Part shown: in pieces, positions 52,849-62,016 of the stretch
Position numbering within the stretch: the first letter of the stretch is position 1
Layout of the letters: every line of letters starts with the position of its first letter
Source of the DNA: Sulfuricurvum kujiense DSM 16994
GTDB taxonomy: Bacteria > Campylobacterota > Campylobacteria > Campylobacterales > Sulfurimonadaceae
Assembly: GCF_000183725.1 (NCBI RefSeq)
Contig: NC_014762.1
Span: forward strand, 2,046,001 to 2,110,000
Direction: 5' to 3'
DNA: 64,000 nucleotides
The notes under the pieces: model-generated
What the model was told of the DNA's origin: nothing
The model's database searches: none
The model's input: the letters and a program-made list of their open reading frames with translations, nothing else
Made by a program: the position numbers and the translations under genes

Positions 52849-53204
52849 TCTTTACCTTAGCGATCAAAGCCGATGACTACTATATAGGGTATCGGCTTAC
52901 TGCTAAAAATACTCAAGCCATCAATGAAACCCTCTCCGTATCAAAAGCGATGCAACCGTGCGGCTCTCTTGACAATTCGGCCCTATTAGTTTTAAAACAT
53001 ACTCCGGATGAGACATTGGAAACGGTTTTAAAACGGGAAGAAACCACTTTTTTGGAATTTGCCTCATATCAAGAGCTTCACGTCAAAAGCAATGATCGCT
53101 TTAGCGCTTCAAATGTACACTCCCTTAATTCCCTGACACTCCCGACAAAATGCTATGCAGTCGAGTTTAATAATGAGTCTGTTACAATAACCGCAACTAA
53201 ATAA
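52797..53204 (+). CDS. Exported hypothetical protein overlapping the LPP20-like gene
   Basis: 135 residues, starting with GTG inside the preceding gene (52-base overlap, other frame). The N-terminus (NFPFLFSGFTLIFTLAIKADD) is a plausible signal peptide, and the mature part has one Cys pair (MQPCGS and TKCYAV). I do not recognise the family. It is followed after 13 bases by flgR. The overlap means that the signal peptide is read from DNA also coding the LPP20-like C-terminus. The start is uncertain because no in-frame ATG follows. Confidence 0.6.
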   Translation: MRSRNGNFPFLFSGFTLIFTLAIKADDYYIGYRLTAKNTQAINETLSVSKAMQPCGSLDNSALLVLKHTPDETLETVLKREETTFLEFASYQELHVKSNDRFSASNVHSLNSLTLPTKCYAVEFNNESVTITATK

Positions 53205-53217
53205 GGGGTGGTCGTTA

Positions 53218-54372
53218 ATGAAAATTGCAATTGTTGAAGATGATATCAATATGCGTAAATCGCTTGAAATTGCGATGAGCGACTATGAAAAATATGAGAT
53301 TCATACCTTCAAAAATGCTCGTGACGCACTTAAAAAGCTGGATGATACTTTTGAATTGGTCATCAGTGACATCAATATGCCGGGGATGGACGGAATCGAG
53401 TTTGTCAAAACGCTCGGAGGCAAATTTGAAGTGATCATTATCACCGGGAATGCTACCCTCACCCGTGCCATTGAATCGATCCAACTCGGCGTCAAAGATT
53501 TCCTTCTCAAACCGTTCGAAATCGAGACACTCGTTACCGCTATCGAGAGAACCGCAACGATCGCAAAAAAATCACAAAAGCCCTCTTCCGCGGAACCTGC
53601 ACAAACCGAAAATTTCCTAGGCACATCTCCGATACTGGATAAACTGCTAAGCCGTATCGCCAAAGCCGCTATCACGGATGCGAGTATGATGCTTTTAGGG
53701 GAAAGCGGTGTCGGTAAAGAGGTATTTGCCCGCCATATTCATGAATGCTCGCATCGCTCCTCAAATCCTTTTATAGCCATCAACATGGCGGCCATCCCCG
53801 ACAATCTGATCGAGAGCGAACTTTTCGGCTTTGAAAAAGGCTCTTTCACCGATGCTACGGAAGCTAAAACGGGACAATTTGAACTGGCTGAGGGGGGGAC
53901 GCTCTTTTTGGATGAAATAGCCGAAATGCCATTTAGTCTCCAAGCCAAATTGCTACGTGTGCTTCAAGAACGGGAAGTCCGTCGTTTGGGAGCCTCAAAA
54001 AATACCAAAATCGATGTTCGTATCATCTGTGCTACCAACGCCGATCTCCATGAAAAAATCAAAGAGGGGAAATTTCGCGAAGATTTGTATTATCGGCTGA
54101 ATACCATTCCGTTGAATATCCCGCCGCTTCGGGAGCGCCGGGAAGAGATTCTCTCTATTGCCGAAGCGGCATTAGAGCGCTATTGTTCACAATACGGTTT
54201 TGAGCCGAAATCGTTTACCGCATCAGCACGCAATGCCCTTGAAAACTACAACTGGCCCGGCAATATCCGTGAACTGATTTCGGTGGTCGAGCGTTCGGCG
54301 ATTTTAAGCGACGGCGAAATTATCGATACCGATGACCTCTTTTTGGAAGCACGCGGTCTAGGAAGGATTTAA
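53218..54372 (+). CDS. flgR: FlgR-like sigma-54 activator without DNA-binding domain
   Basis: A 384-residue NtrC-family regulator: a receiver with Asp51 (SDINMPGMDG) and an AAA+ domain with Walker A GESGVGKE and the sigma-54 contact loop, here GSFTDA where most family members have GAFTGA, then the RLNTIPLNIPPLRER region. The chain ends just after the AAA+ domain (ARGLGRI) with no Fis-type helix-turn-helix. Length and architecture match Helicobacter pylori FlgR (381 residues), which activates flagellar middle genes from solution with the kinase FlgS. Confidence 0.9.
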   Translation: MKIAIVEDDINMRKSLEIAMSDYEKYEIHTFKNARDALKKLDDTFELVISDINMPGMDGIEFVKTLGGKFEVIIITGNATLTRAIESIQLGVKDFLLKPFEIETLVTAIERTATIAKKSQKPSSAEPAQTENFLGTSPILDKLLSRIAKAAITDASMMLLGESGVGKEVFARHIHECSHRSSNPFIAINMAAIPDNLIESELFGFEKGSFTDATEAKTGQFELAEGGTLFLDEIAEMPFSLQAKLLRVLQEREVRRLGASKNTKIDVRIICATNADLHEKIKEGKFREDLYYRLNTIPLNIPPLRERREEILSIAEAALERYCSQYGFEPKSFTASARNALENYNWPGNIRELISVVERSAILSDGEIIDTDDLFLEARGLGRI

Positions 54373-54433
54373 CGCTTCTTTCCTAAAAAAAGATACTGCA
54401 AAATTTATCAAAGTTTTAAAAGCCCCTATTTGC

Positions 54434-54439
54434 TATAAT
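54434..54439 (+). promoter_or_regulatory. Candidate asd -10 element
   Basis: TATAAT with upstream TGC (extended -10), 52 bases before the asd start, in the 119-bp gap after flgR. Confidence 0.45.
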
Positions 54440-54491
54440 CGCGGAAAAATATTTTCGGGTGATCTGATTTCATCCCTAAGGAAAACTTCCT

Positions 54492-55520
54492 ATGAAACTT
54501 TACAATGTAGCCGTCGTCGGTGCCAGCGGTGCTGTCGGAGAAGAAATTTTACGTATTTTCGAAGAGATCGATTTTCCTCTTGCCAAACTTGTTCCCCTTG
54601 CGAGTGCCCGCAGTGCCGGCAACACCGTCACATTCAATGACCAAGAGTTGGTTATCAAAGAGTTGACCCCTACCGTATTCGCTGAAGAAGGGATCGAGAT
54701 TGCCCTCTTCAGTGCCGGCGGAAGCGTATCGGCAGAATTTGCCCCGTATGCGGCAGAGGCGGGAGCCGTTGTAATCGACAATACGAGCCATTTTAGGATG
54801 TTCGATGACGTCCCTCTTGTTGTTCCGGAAGTCAATCCTGAAGATATCGCTCAGTGGAAAAAGACGGGGATCATCGCCAATCCGAACTGCTCTACTATCC
54901 AAATGGTACAAGCGCTTAAACCGCTTGATGACGCATACGATTTGCAACGAATCGATGTCAGTACCTATCAAGCGACTTCCGGAGCGGGAAAAACGGCTAT
55001 GGAAGAGTTGGTTGAACAGATGCAGGCTTTCTTTTCATTTAAACTTGATGATATGGAACCGAAAAAATTCCCTCACCGTATCGCTTTGAATGCTATCCCG
55101 CAAATCGACTCATTTACGGCTAACGGCTACACCAAAGAAGAGCTGAAAATGGTGAATGAAACTCAAAAAATCATGCACAAAGAGATCGAAGTGAGCGCAA
55201 CCTGTGTCCGAATCCCGACACTTCGCGGTCATGCCGAAACATTGACCCTGACCTTTGACGGTGCAGTTGATGCAGCCGAAGCGCGTGAACTGCTTCGAAA
55301 AGCGCCGAATATCATCGTTTTAGATGAACCGAGCGAGAGTATCTACCCGATGCCGTCTTTGTGTATGGATCAAAACGAAACCTTTGTCGGACGTATCCGT
55401 AACGATATCTATCGGGATAATGTTCTTCACATGTGGGTTGTCGCCGATAACCTCCGTGTCGGCGCCGCAACCAATGCGGTACGAATCGCTCAGAAATGGG
55501 TAGAGATGCAAGGAGCATAA
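54492..55520 (+). CDS. asd: Aspartate-semialdehyde dehydrogenase
   Basis: 342 residues. NADP-binding VVGASGAVGEE at the N-terminus, catalytic Cys in NPNCSTIQM (about residue 134), and conserved TYQATSGAGK and RIPTLRGHAETL (catalytic His). It reduces aspartyl phosphate to the semialdehyde for lysine, diaminopimelate, threonine and methionine synthesis. It follows the extended -10 promoter and precedes the UPF0114 gene by one base. Confidence 0.96.
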   Translation: MKLYNVAVVGASGAVGEEILRIFEEIDFPLAKLVPLASARSAGNTVTFNDQELVIKELTPTVFAEEGIEIALFSAGGSVSAEFAPYAAEAGAVVIDNTSHFRMFDDVPLVVPEVNPEDIAQWKKTGIIANPNCSTIQMVQALKPLDDAYDLQRIDVSTYQATSGAGKTAMEELVEQMQAFFSFKLDDMEPKKFPHRIALNAIPQIDSFTANGYTKEELKMVNETQKIMHKEIEVSATCVRIPTLRGHAETLTLTFDGAVDAAEARELLRKAPNIIVLDEPSESIYPMPSLCMDQNETFVGRIRNDIYRDNVLHMWVVADNLRVGAATNAVRIAQKWVEMQGA

Positions 55521-55521
55521 G

Positions 55522-56049
55522 ATGCATTTCATCGAAGGTTTATTTGAAAAAGGGCTATGGAGCTCACGTTTTATTATTGTCTTAGCCGTTGTATTCGGAT
55601 TGCTCGGCGCTATTTTGCTCTTTACGATCGCTAGTTTTGATGTATTCCACACGATGCAGTATGTTATCAGTGTCTATGCCACCCACGCTCATCCGGCGCA
55701 TTTTCATGAGGAAGTCGTCGGAGGTATTATAGGTGCGGTTGATCTCTACCTCATCGGTGTCGTAATGATTATCTTCTCATTCGGCCTCTACGAGCTGTTT
55801 ATCTCCGATATCGATCCGGCAAAAGACGAACACGGTAAAGAGAACCAGCTTCTTGCCGTCCATTCGCTCGACCAGCTCAAAGACAAGATCTCGAAAGTTA
55901 TCGTTATGGTACTGGTCGTCGGTTTTTTCCAAAAAGTGGGACATACGGTATTTACCGGAGCTTTGGAGCTGTTGTATCTGGCACTCTCGATCACAGCGGT
56001 TGCCGTCGGGCTTTACTTCCTAAGCAAAGTAGGTCATCACGACCACTAA
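55522..56049 (+). CDS. UPF0114 family membrane protein (YqhA-like)
   Basis: 175 residues with four membrane helices (FIIVLAVVFGLLGAILLF, GAVDLYLIGVVMIIFSFGLYELF and two near the C-terminus). The segment VDLYLIGVVMIIFSFGLYELFIS and the SLDQLKDKISKVIVMVLVV stretch (short motifs DLYLIG and SLDQLKDKI) are the family signature. Function unknown. It is transcribed with asd. The C-terminus is His-rich (GHHDH). Confidence 0.82.
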   Translation: MHFIEGLFEKGLWSSRFIIVLAVVFGLLGAILLFTIASFDVFHTMQYVISVYATHAHPAHFHEEVVGGIIGAVDLYLIGVVMIIFSFGLYELFISDIDPAKDEHGKENQLLAVHSLDQLKDKISKVIVMVLVVGFFQKVGHTVFTGALELLYLALSITAVAVGLYFLSKVGHHDH

Positions 56050-56061
56050 AAAATAATTTTT

Positions 56062-56179
56062 TATCCTTTTGGCATCCGCTAACGCCGCATGCGGAGGCAG
56101 AAGTGCCGGAAGTATGCGAGCACTTTGCCAAAAGGATAGAGTTTCTTTTGCTTCTTTTCTTTACGGACAAAGAAAAGAA
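56062..56179. repeat. Two large inverted repeats before hemE
   Basis: First: perfect 13-bp arms TATCCTTTTGGCA (56,062-56,074) and TGCCAAAAGGATA (56,126-56,138) flank a 51-bp core with the palindrome CCGCATGCGG. Second: perfect 11-bp arms TTCTTTTCTTT (56,152-56,162) and AAAGAAAAGAA (56,169-56,179) around ACGGAC. They fill the gap between the UPF0114 gene and hemE. Probably a dispersed palindromic repeat. Confidence 0.65.
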
Positions 56180-56208
56180 AGAGAAGACACACTACAAAGG
56201 ATTCAATA

Positions 56209-57252
56209 ATGAGTAAAATTTTCGTCGATGCCTGTTTCGGAAAAGAAACCCCTTATACCCCCGTTTGGATGATGCGCCAGGCGGGACGCTATCTTCCGGA
56301 GTACATGGAAGTACGCAAACGTGCCGGAAATTTTTTGAACCTTTGCCATGCTCCCGACATGGCAGCGGAAGTGACTATCCAACCTCTTGACATCGTAGGC
56401 GTTGATGCGGCAATCCTTTTCAGCGATATTTTGGTTGTCCCGAATGAAATGGGGATGAAACTCGATTTTATCAAAGGAGAAGGTCCTGTTTTCGACAAAC
56501 CGATCGCCTCTGAAGAAGATTTGAATGAACTGATCGGAGGAGAAGAAGCGGCATCGAAACTGACGTATGTTTACGACACGATTAAACTGCTTCGTAAACA
56601 GCTCGATGAACGGGGTGATGATAAAGCCCTCATCGGATTTACCGGAGCACCGTGGACGCTGGCTACCTATATGATCGAAGGCCAAGGGACAAAAACCTAC
56701 AATATCTGCAAAAAGATGATGTATTCCAATCCTGACCTATTGCATAAAATTCTCCATAAAGTGACTGAAGTGGTCAAACTTTACATGGAAAAGCAGATTC
56801 AAGCCGGCATTGATGTCGTTCAAATCTTCGACAGCTGGGCTGCGGCAATCGAACCGAGCCGATACAATGAGTTTTCTTGGAGCTATATGGTCGAAATCGC
56901 CGACTATCTAAAAGCCAAATACCCTCATATCCCTATCATCATGTTCCCAAAAGGGATCCCGGCATTCTTGGACCAAGTATACGGAAACTTCGATGTATTC
57001 GGCGTCGACTGGAGTACTCCGATGGCTTTGGCCAAAGAAAAGCTCGGTGATCGATACGTGTTGCAGGGGAATATGGAGCCGTGCCGGCTCTACTCGAAAG
57101 AACAAACGACCGCTTGTGTCGAAGCGATCCAAAACATCATGGGCGGCAAACGTCATATTTTTAATCTCGGTCACGGAATCCTCCCCGATGTTCCGGTCGA
57201 AAATGCACAGCATTTCGTCCGAGAGTGCCAACGTGTGAGCAAAAAAGCTTAA
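56209..57252 (+). CDS. hemE: Uroporphyrinogen decarboxylase
   Basis: 347 residues. Family signatures are [13 protein letters not shown] at the N-terminus (conserved Arg pair for substrate carboxylates), the catalytic Asp in [27 protein letters not shown], and [15 protein letters not shown] near the end. It removes four carboxyl groups from uroporphyrinogen III to give coproporphyrinogen III in heme synthesis. Ribosome site AAAGGA. It is followed after two bases by a radical SAM gene. Confidence 0.97.
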   Translation: MSKIFVDACFGKETPYTPVWMMRQAGRYLPEYMEVRKRAGNFLNLCHAPDMAAEVTIQPLDIVGVDAAILFSDILVVPNEMGMKLDFIKGEGPVFDKPIASEEDLNELIGGEEAASKLTYVYDTIKLLRKQLDERGDDKALIGFTGAPWTLATYMIEGQGTKTYNICKKMMYSNPDLLHKILHKVTEVVKLYMEKQIQAGIDVVQIFDSWAAAIEPSRYNEFSWSYMVEIADYLKAKYPHIPIIMFPKGIPAFLDQVYGNFDVFGVDWSTPMALAKEKLGDRYVLQGNMEPCRLYSKEQTTACVEAIQNIMGGKRHIFNLGHGILPDVPVENAQHFVRECQRVSKKA

Positions 57253-57253
57253 T

Positions 57254-58192
57254 ATGTCTACCATCTTCGGACCCGTGCATTCACGCCGTTTCGGTGTTTC
57301 GCTCGGGGTCGATCTCTCTTCCTCAGGAAAACAGTGCAATTTTGACTGTCTCTACTGCGAATTAGCTCCCATGCCGGCTATGGCGAATCAGCATACCGTT
57401 ACCCCTGTCGAAACCGTTATCTCCGATTTAAAAGATGCTCTATCGAAGCACACCGCTATCGATGTCATTACAATCACGGCAAACGGCGAACCGACCATGT
57501 ATCCGTATTTGGGTGAACTGATCGGACAGATTGATGCAATCAAAGGGAGTATCCAGACGCTCATCCTCTCTAACAGCGCCTGTCTGGGGAATGAGAAAGT
57601 CTTTAACACCCTTTTAAAACTCGATCAGGTAAAACTCTCGCTCGATGCCGCGACTCCTGCCGTATTCAAAAAAATCGACCGCCCAGCAGAGGGGATCGAG
57701 ATCGCTTCCATCATTGAGAACATCTCCCGATTCTCACATCTGTATAAAGGGAAACTGTTTATAGAGATATTGTTTGTCAAAGGCCTCAACGATGCCTTAA
57801 GTGAGCTAGAAGCCCTCAACACTGCCCTCCTCGGTATCCGATGTGAGCGGATCGATATCGGGACTATTGACCGCCCACCGGCTTATCCCGTTCAGGGGAT
57901 GAATTTTGAAGAGCTCTATGCACTCTCACGCCGTTTTGATCCGTCATTGCCTATTCATATCGTATCACGCACTCACCTATCTGCGACACAAAGCACATAC
58001 AGCGATGACGAAATACTAACGACCTTAAACAAGCGCCCTTTGACGATGGAAGATATCGATGCTCTTTTCGACGAAGAGTCAAAAGAACGTTTCAAAAAGA
58101 TGCTGAGCCAAGGTAAAATCGGGCAAATTGAGCGTTCAAACATACTATTTTTCATCCCTGTCGAAAATATTAATCGAAAACGCTCTAAATAA
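57254..58192 (+). CDS. Radical SAM protein
   Basis: 312 residues. The 4Fe-4S motif CNFDCLYC (Cys28, 32, 35; C-x3-C-x2-C) is at the N-terminus after FGPVHSRRFGVSLGVD, with the NGEPTMYP segment that contacts SAM and a later GTIDRPPAYPVQGM stretch. The C-terminal 80 residues resemble a small helical domain. Relatives are often annotated as wybutosine-like or MoaA-like proteins of unknown substrate. It is in an operon with hemE, but no role in heme synthesis can be claimed. Confidence 0.83.
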   Translation: MSTIFGPVHSRRFGVSLGVDLSSSGKQCNFDCLYCELAPMPAMANQHTVTPVETVISDLKDALSKHTAIDVITITANGEPTMYPYLGELIGQIDAIKGSIQTLILSNSACLGNEKVFNTLLKLDQVKLSLDAATPAVFKKIDRPAEGIEIASIIENISRFSHLYKGKLFIEILFVKGLNDALSELEALNTALLGIRCERIDIGTIDRPPAYPVQGMNFEELYALSRRFDPSLPIHIVSRTHLSATQSTYSDDEILTTLNKRPLTMEDIDALFDEESKERFKKMLSQGKIGQIERSNILFFIPVENINRKRSK

Positions 58193-58203
58193 CCGTTTTT
58201 TTA

Positions 58204-58232
58204 TTGACAATTGTGCCTTCATAACGTATAAT
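58204..58232 (+). promoter_or_regulatory. Consensus promoter of the tRNA-Asn pair
   Basis: Perfect TTGACA (58,204-58,209) and TATAAT (58,227-58,232) with 17 bases between, ending 18 bases before the first tRNA. This is the strongest vegetative promoter in the window. Confidence 0.88.
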
Positions 58233-58249
58233 TACGCCCTCATAAACAT

Positions 58250-58324
<75 letters not shown>

Positions 58325-58350
58325 TTTATGAACCTTTCTTCTTTTACTGT

Positions 58351-58425
<75 letters not shown>

Positions 58426-58481
58426 CTTTTTATTTACCCCTCGCTCACAAATAATTTTAAATACCCGTTCGTTTCGATCTA

Positions 58482-59600
58482 TTATTGTTTATACCCAAAA
58501 TACAAGTCGATCGTGAAACGCAGAAGATAGTTGGGCCGGTAATCGTATTGTTCATGATAAGACAAAATCGGTTCTATCTGATAAAACAGATACTCTTTGA
58601 CTAATTGCTGACGCCATACTGCCCCAAGCGAATAATTATATACCCCTTCTTGCGGATGAAGCCCATTCTCATAGGTATCGGATAAATCTTTTGTACGGCC
58701 GTTGGCCGCAACGTAATAGCTGTAGCCGACACCGTTTTTCAGCATATTCATATAAGAGAGCTGGGTCAGGTAATCCATCCCTTTGATACGGTTATTGGTA
58801 GATCGTTGAAATAAAATCCGGATCAGCTCTTTATCGGAAAGTTTTCGGTCAAAATACAAATCCGTCCATTCATCAAATTCCGTTTCAACCGCATATTTGA
58901 AATTTTGATTTGCTTTGAATAACCATCTTCCCATTAGTATCGGATATTCCAAATGGGTTTTAACATAAGGGTTGTCTATTCCGGAAAGTCCGAGCGATGC
59001 ATTCGAAAATAAACGTCCGTATAAAGGCAAATAGTATTTTATCCCTATCCCCTCATTCATAGCTGCATGACGTGCATTGGAGACAATCCCCCCCTCCTGA
59101 ACGTCATCGCCGATAAAAATCTGCAGCTTTTCCTGAGTTTTCGGTAGTTTGATACGGGCACTAATTTTATTGTATAAAGCAGAATCTCCCCGTTTATCAA
59201 ATATGTATCCCCCCTGCACTTTGACAAAACTTTTGTTTTTAATATCCAAATAGTTTTCATCTTTGAAAAAATCATCGAACCAAGCCGCCGCCTGATAGAT
59301 TTTAAGATATTTTTCCTGCTTATCGATCTGTCCTGCGAATCGACTCTCCGTATCCAAAGAGCTATTCTGATCTTCTTCAAATCCGCCGGAGAACAGTTGA
59401 TCCAAATTCGTCGAGAAAATGAGAACTTTACGCGACAAGTAGTCATGCACCTCATCGGTATCGTACGAGCTGTCTTTCTCTAAAGACGTTGCAGTGCTTA
59501 TTCCACTCTGAGTACCTCTCTCATCCGCAAAGAGAGCCATTTGGGATACAAAGCATATCAAGACTAATTTCAGTACCATAGTTTTATATTCACTCCGCAT
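58482..59600 (-). CDS. Putative outer-membrane beta-barrel protein
   Basis: 372 residues with an N-terminal signal peptide (MVLKLVLICFVSQMALFAD within the first 30 residues). The mature chain alternates aromatic and polar residues (LYFDRKLSDKE, YSYYVAANGR, YRPNYLLRFTIDLYFGYKQ in parts: LLRFTIDLYFGY), with an aromatic near the end, as in outer-membrane barrels. No family is recognised with certainty. Starts at 59,600 and 59,579 are both possible; neither has a good ribosome site. It stands downstream of the signalling genes by 11 bases. Confidence 0.7.
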   Translation of the reverse strand: MRSEYKTMVLKLVLICFVSQMALFADERGTQSGISTATSLEKDSSYDTDEVHDYLSRKVLIFSTNLDQLFSGGFEEDQNSSLDTESRFAGQIDKQEKYLKIYQAAAWFDDFFKDENYLDIKNKSFVKVQGGYIFDKRGDSALYNKISARIKLPKTQEKLQIFIGDDVQEGGIVSNARHAAMNEGIGIKYYLPLYGRLFSNASLGLSGIDNPYVKTHLEYPILMGRWLFKANQNFKYAVETEFDEWTDLYFDRKLSDKELIRILFQRSTNNRIKGMDYLTQLSYMNMLKNGVGYSYYVAANGRTKDLSDTYENGLHPQEGVYNYSLGAVWRQQLVKEYLFYQIEPILSYHEQYDYRPNYLLRFTIDLYFGYKQ

Positions 59601-59611
59601 AGATGATGAGA

Positions 59612-62014
59612 TTAAAGATCGCTAAAATCAACGCTAACCTCATCGATGCTTGTCACAGGGAGCGATGATTTTGCATACTCCATATAAAGATTTGAATCGA
59701 AAAAGAACTTGACCATCTCACGATCCAAATCTCCGTCTTTTGCCATAAAATAGAGGATTTTCATCGCAACGGAAATCGGATTTGCTTTTTTATAAGGCCG
59801 ATCGCTTGCCGTAAGCGCCTCAAAAATATCGGCAATCGCCAATATACGGGCTTCAAAGCTGATTTCATCCCCTTTTAATCCTTGCGGATATCCTTTACCG
59901 TTGATCTTCTCATGATGATTTCCGGATATTTGCGGTATCTCTTTGTATTTTTTCGGAAAAGGGAGCTTGTTAAGAATGTCAACACTAATTTTTGCATGAA
60001 GATTGATAATGTCGCGTTCTTCATTGGTAAGGGTTCCTTTTTGAACACTGAGGTTATACGCTTCCTCTTCCTCCAAAATTGCATAGTTTACACCTTCTAT
60101 AACCCACGACTCTTTGGCAATGGACTGAATCTTCTGTACCGTCTCGTTGCTGGTAAATTCTTCACCTTTATTACTGTTTTTAATGATTTCAAAATAGCTA
60201 TCAAGGATTGCAAATTTCTCTTCCATTGTTTTTTCCAACTGATTGCATCTTCCCTTGTCATCGTCTCCGAACAAGGCAATTTTTTCTTTTAAAAATTCAA
60301 TCTGCAACGCTTGTTTGATAATCGTAATACGTTTTTCAACAAGGGAAATCCGATCAAAAATCATCTCCAGTTTGGTTGCTTTGTCTACAACGTATTCCGG
60401 CGTGGCAAGTTTTCCGATATCATGCATCAATGCCGCAAAATTGATCTGCTTTATCTCTTCGGGGGTAAAGGACTTATCGTGATAAACCGTTTTATCCCGA
60501 TCGATCGCCTCGGCTAACATAACGCTGAGTTTGACCATTCTACGAATATGGCCTGCCGTGTAGGGCGATTTTTTGCTGATCGCGAAAATAATACTTTTCA
60601 AAAATGCTTCCAAAAGGTTTTCCAAACCTTGAATCAGCGTTTTATTGGTAATCGCTATCGCTGCTTGCGAGGCGAATGAAAGGGTAATTTCAGCATCTTC
60701 ACCGTCAAAAACCGCCGTCTCCTGCGTCTGATAATCTCGTTTATTGAGCAGCTGCAATACTCCGATAATTTGTTGTTCATGGTCTTTTAAAGGGATAACC
60801 AACATTGATTTTGAACGGTAACCCGTCCCTGCGTCAAATTTTTTGGTCCCCTCAAATGAAAAGCCCTCCGCTTCATAAACATCGGGAATATTGATAATTT
60901 GTGCCGTAAGCGCACACATGACGGCGACCATCTTCATATTTAAAGAACCGTTTTCCAGATACATGGGAAGAGGATCCCACGTCATCTCTCCGGCAGTTCC
61001 CCCCATTTTGATCCCCAACGAATCGTTCTGAACTACTTTGAACCGTAAATGGTGATCGTCGACCAGATACAATGTTCCTCCGTCAGCATTGGTGAGCGCC
61101 TTGGCTTCGGTCACAATCATCTCTAAGAGGGTATCCAATTCCTCTTCACTCGATAATGCAGTGCCGATTTTAAGCAATTTGTGAATCCGCTCATCCTGAG
61201 TATGACCGGGAAGTGCCAGTTTTTTTAATTCGCCGGTTGCAAGGTCGATTGCTTCGCCGTCTTGCAGTATCTTCTCTTCCGATATACCGATATTTTCAAG
61301 CTCCGACAACGTTTCTACATAGTAAAACGGTTTAATGTGATTAATATAAAGATTCACCTCTTGACGCTCTAATAGCTGTAACTCCTCTTGTAAAACACGA
61401 GGGGTCATATGCTTGCTCTCTTCCGCTATTTTGCTAAGACGGTTTGGAAATGAAACATCTAGGATTGCCGATTTTATACTCTTATTTGTATTGATAAGTT
61501 CCCATAATGCCTTATTTTTATAGGTATCTCCGGAAAAAAGAACAGCGCTGCCCGATTGTTCAATAATATAGCCGCAACACGCAACGGCATGATTTGAGGG
61601 GATGGGAGTAAGGACGATATCGTCCTCCATCATGTAGCGTTGATTATAATTAATCTCAACATATTCTAAAGATGGCTGATGGGTTCCGACAAGATTTATT
61701 TTCGTAAAATCGGGCCAAATCGTATCGTTAAAAAAATGTTCTTTGAGCGATGCTATGGTTTCGGGAAGCCCATAAAGAGTTAACGGTTTGTTTCTGTGAA
61801 CCAATACGTTGTCCAGCAAAAACGCGCTGTCTATAATGTGGTCAAGATGCGAATGGGTGAAAAAGATAGCATTGATTTTTACCACCGCATCCGCACCCAG
61901 AGAATGCATGATATTGCCTGCGTCAATCAGTGTATGGTCATTGACCTGAATGCATGTCGTAAACCCCTCATCCGATCGGCTTCCATTGGTTCCGAGGATT
62001 TTTATTAAACTCAT
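59612..62014 (-). CDS. Metallo-beta-lactamase / GAF / HD-GYP fusion protein
   Basis: 800 residues. The N-terminal metallo-beta-lactamase domain resembles class II cAMP phosphodiesterases (LIDAGNIMHSLG, FTHSHLDH, SNHAVACCGY, FSGDTYKN, INHIKPFYY), with all metal ligands. The middle GAF domain spans about 280-460. The HD-GYP domain has LMHDIGKL and HHEKINGKGYPQG, all catalytic residues kept. It may thus cleave two kinds of cyclic nucleotide. It lies two bases downstream of a class III cyclase gene, a likely source of one substrate. No membrane segments. Confidence 0.9.
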   Translation of the reverse strand: MSLIKILGTNGSRSDEGFTTCIQVNDHTLIDAGNIMHSLGADAVVKINAIFFTHSHLDHIIDSAFLLDNVLVHRNKPLTLYGLPETIASLKEHFFNDTIWPDFTKINLVGTHQPSLEYVEINYNQRYMMEDDIVLTPIPSNHAVACCGYIIEQSGSAVLFSGDTYKNKALWELINTNKSIKSAILDVSFPNRLSKIAEESKHMTPRVLQEELQLLERQEVNLYINHIKPFYYVETLSELENIGISEEKILQDGEAIDLATGELKKLALPGHTQDERIHKLLKIGTALSSEEELDTLLEMIVTEAKALTNADGGTLYLVDDHHLRFKVVQNDSLGIKMGGTAGEMTWDPLPMYLENGSLNMKMVAVMCALTAQIINIPDVYEAEGFSFEGTKKFDAGTGYRSKSMLVIPLKDHEQQIIGVLQLLNKRDYQTQETAVFDGEDAEITLSFASQAAIAITNKTLIQGLENLLEAFLKSIIFAISKKSPYTAGHIRRMVKLSVMLAEAIDRDKTVYHDKSFTPEEIKQINFAALMHDIGKLATPEYVVDKATKLEMIFDRISLVEKRITIIKQALQIEFLKEKIALFGDDDKGRCNQLEKTMEEKFAILDSYFEIIKNSNKGEEFTSNETVQKIQSIAKESWVIEGVNYAILEEEEAYNLSVQKGTLTNEERDIINLHAKISVDILNKLPFPKKYKEIPQISGNHHEKINGKGYPQGLKGDEISFEARILAIADIFEALTASDRPYKKANPISVAMKILYFMAKDGDLDREMVKFFFDSNLYMEYAKSSLPVTSIDEVSVDFSDL

Positions 62015-62016
62015 AC

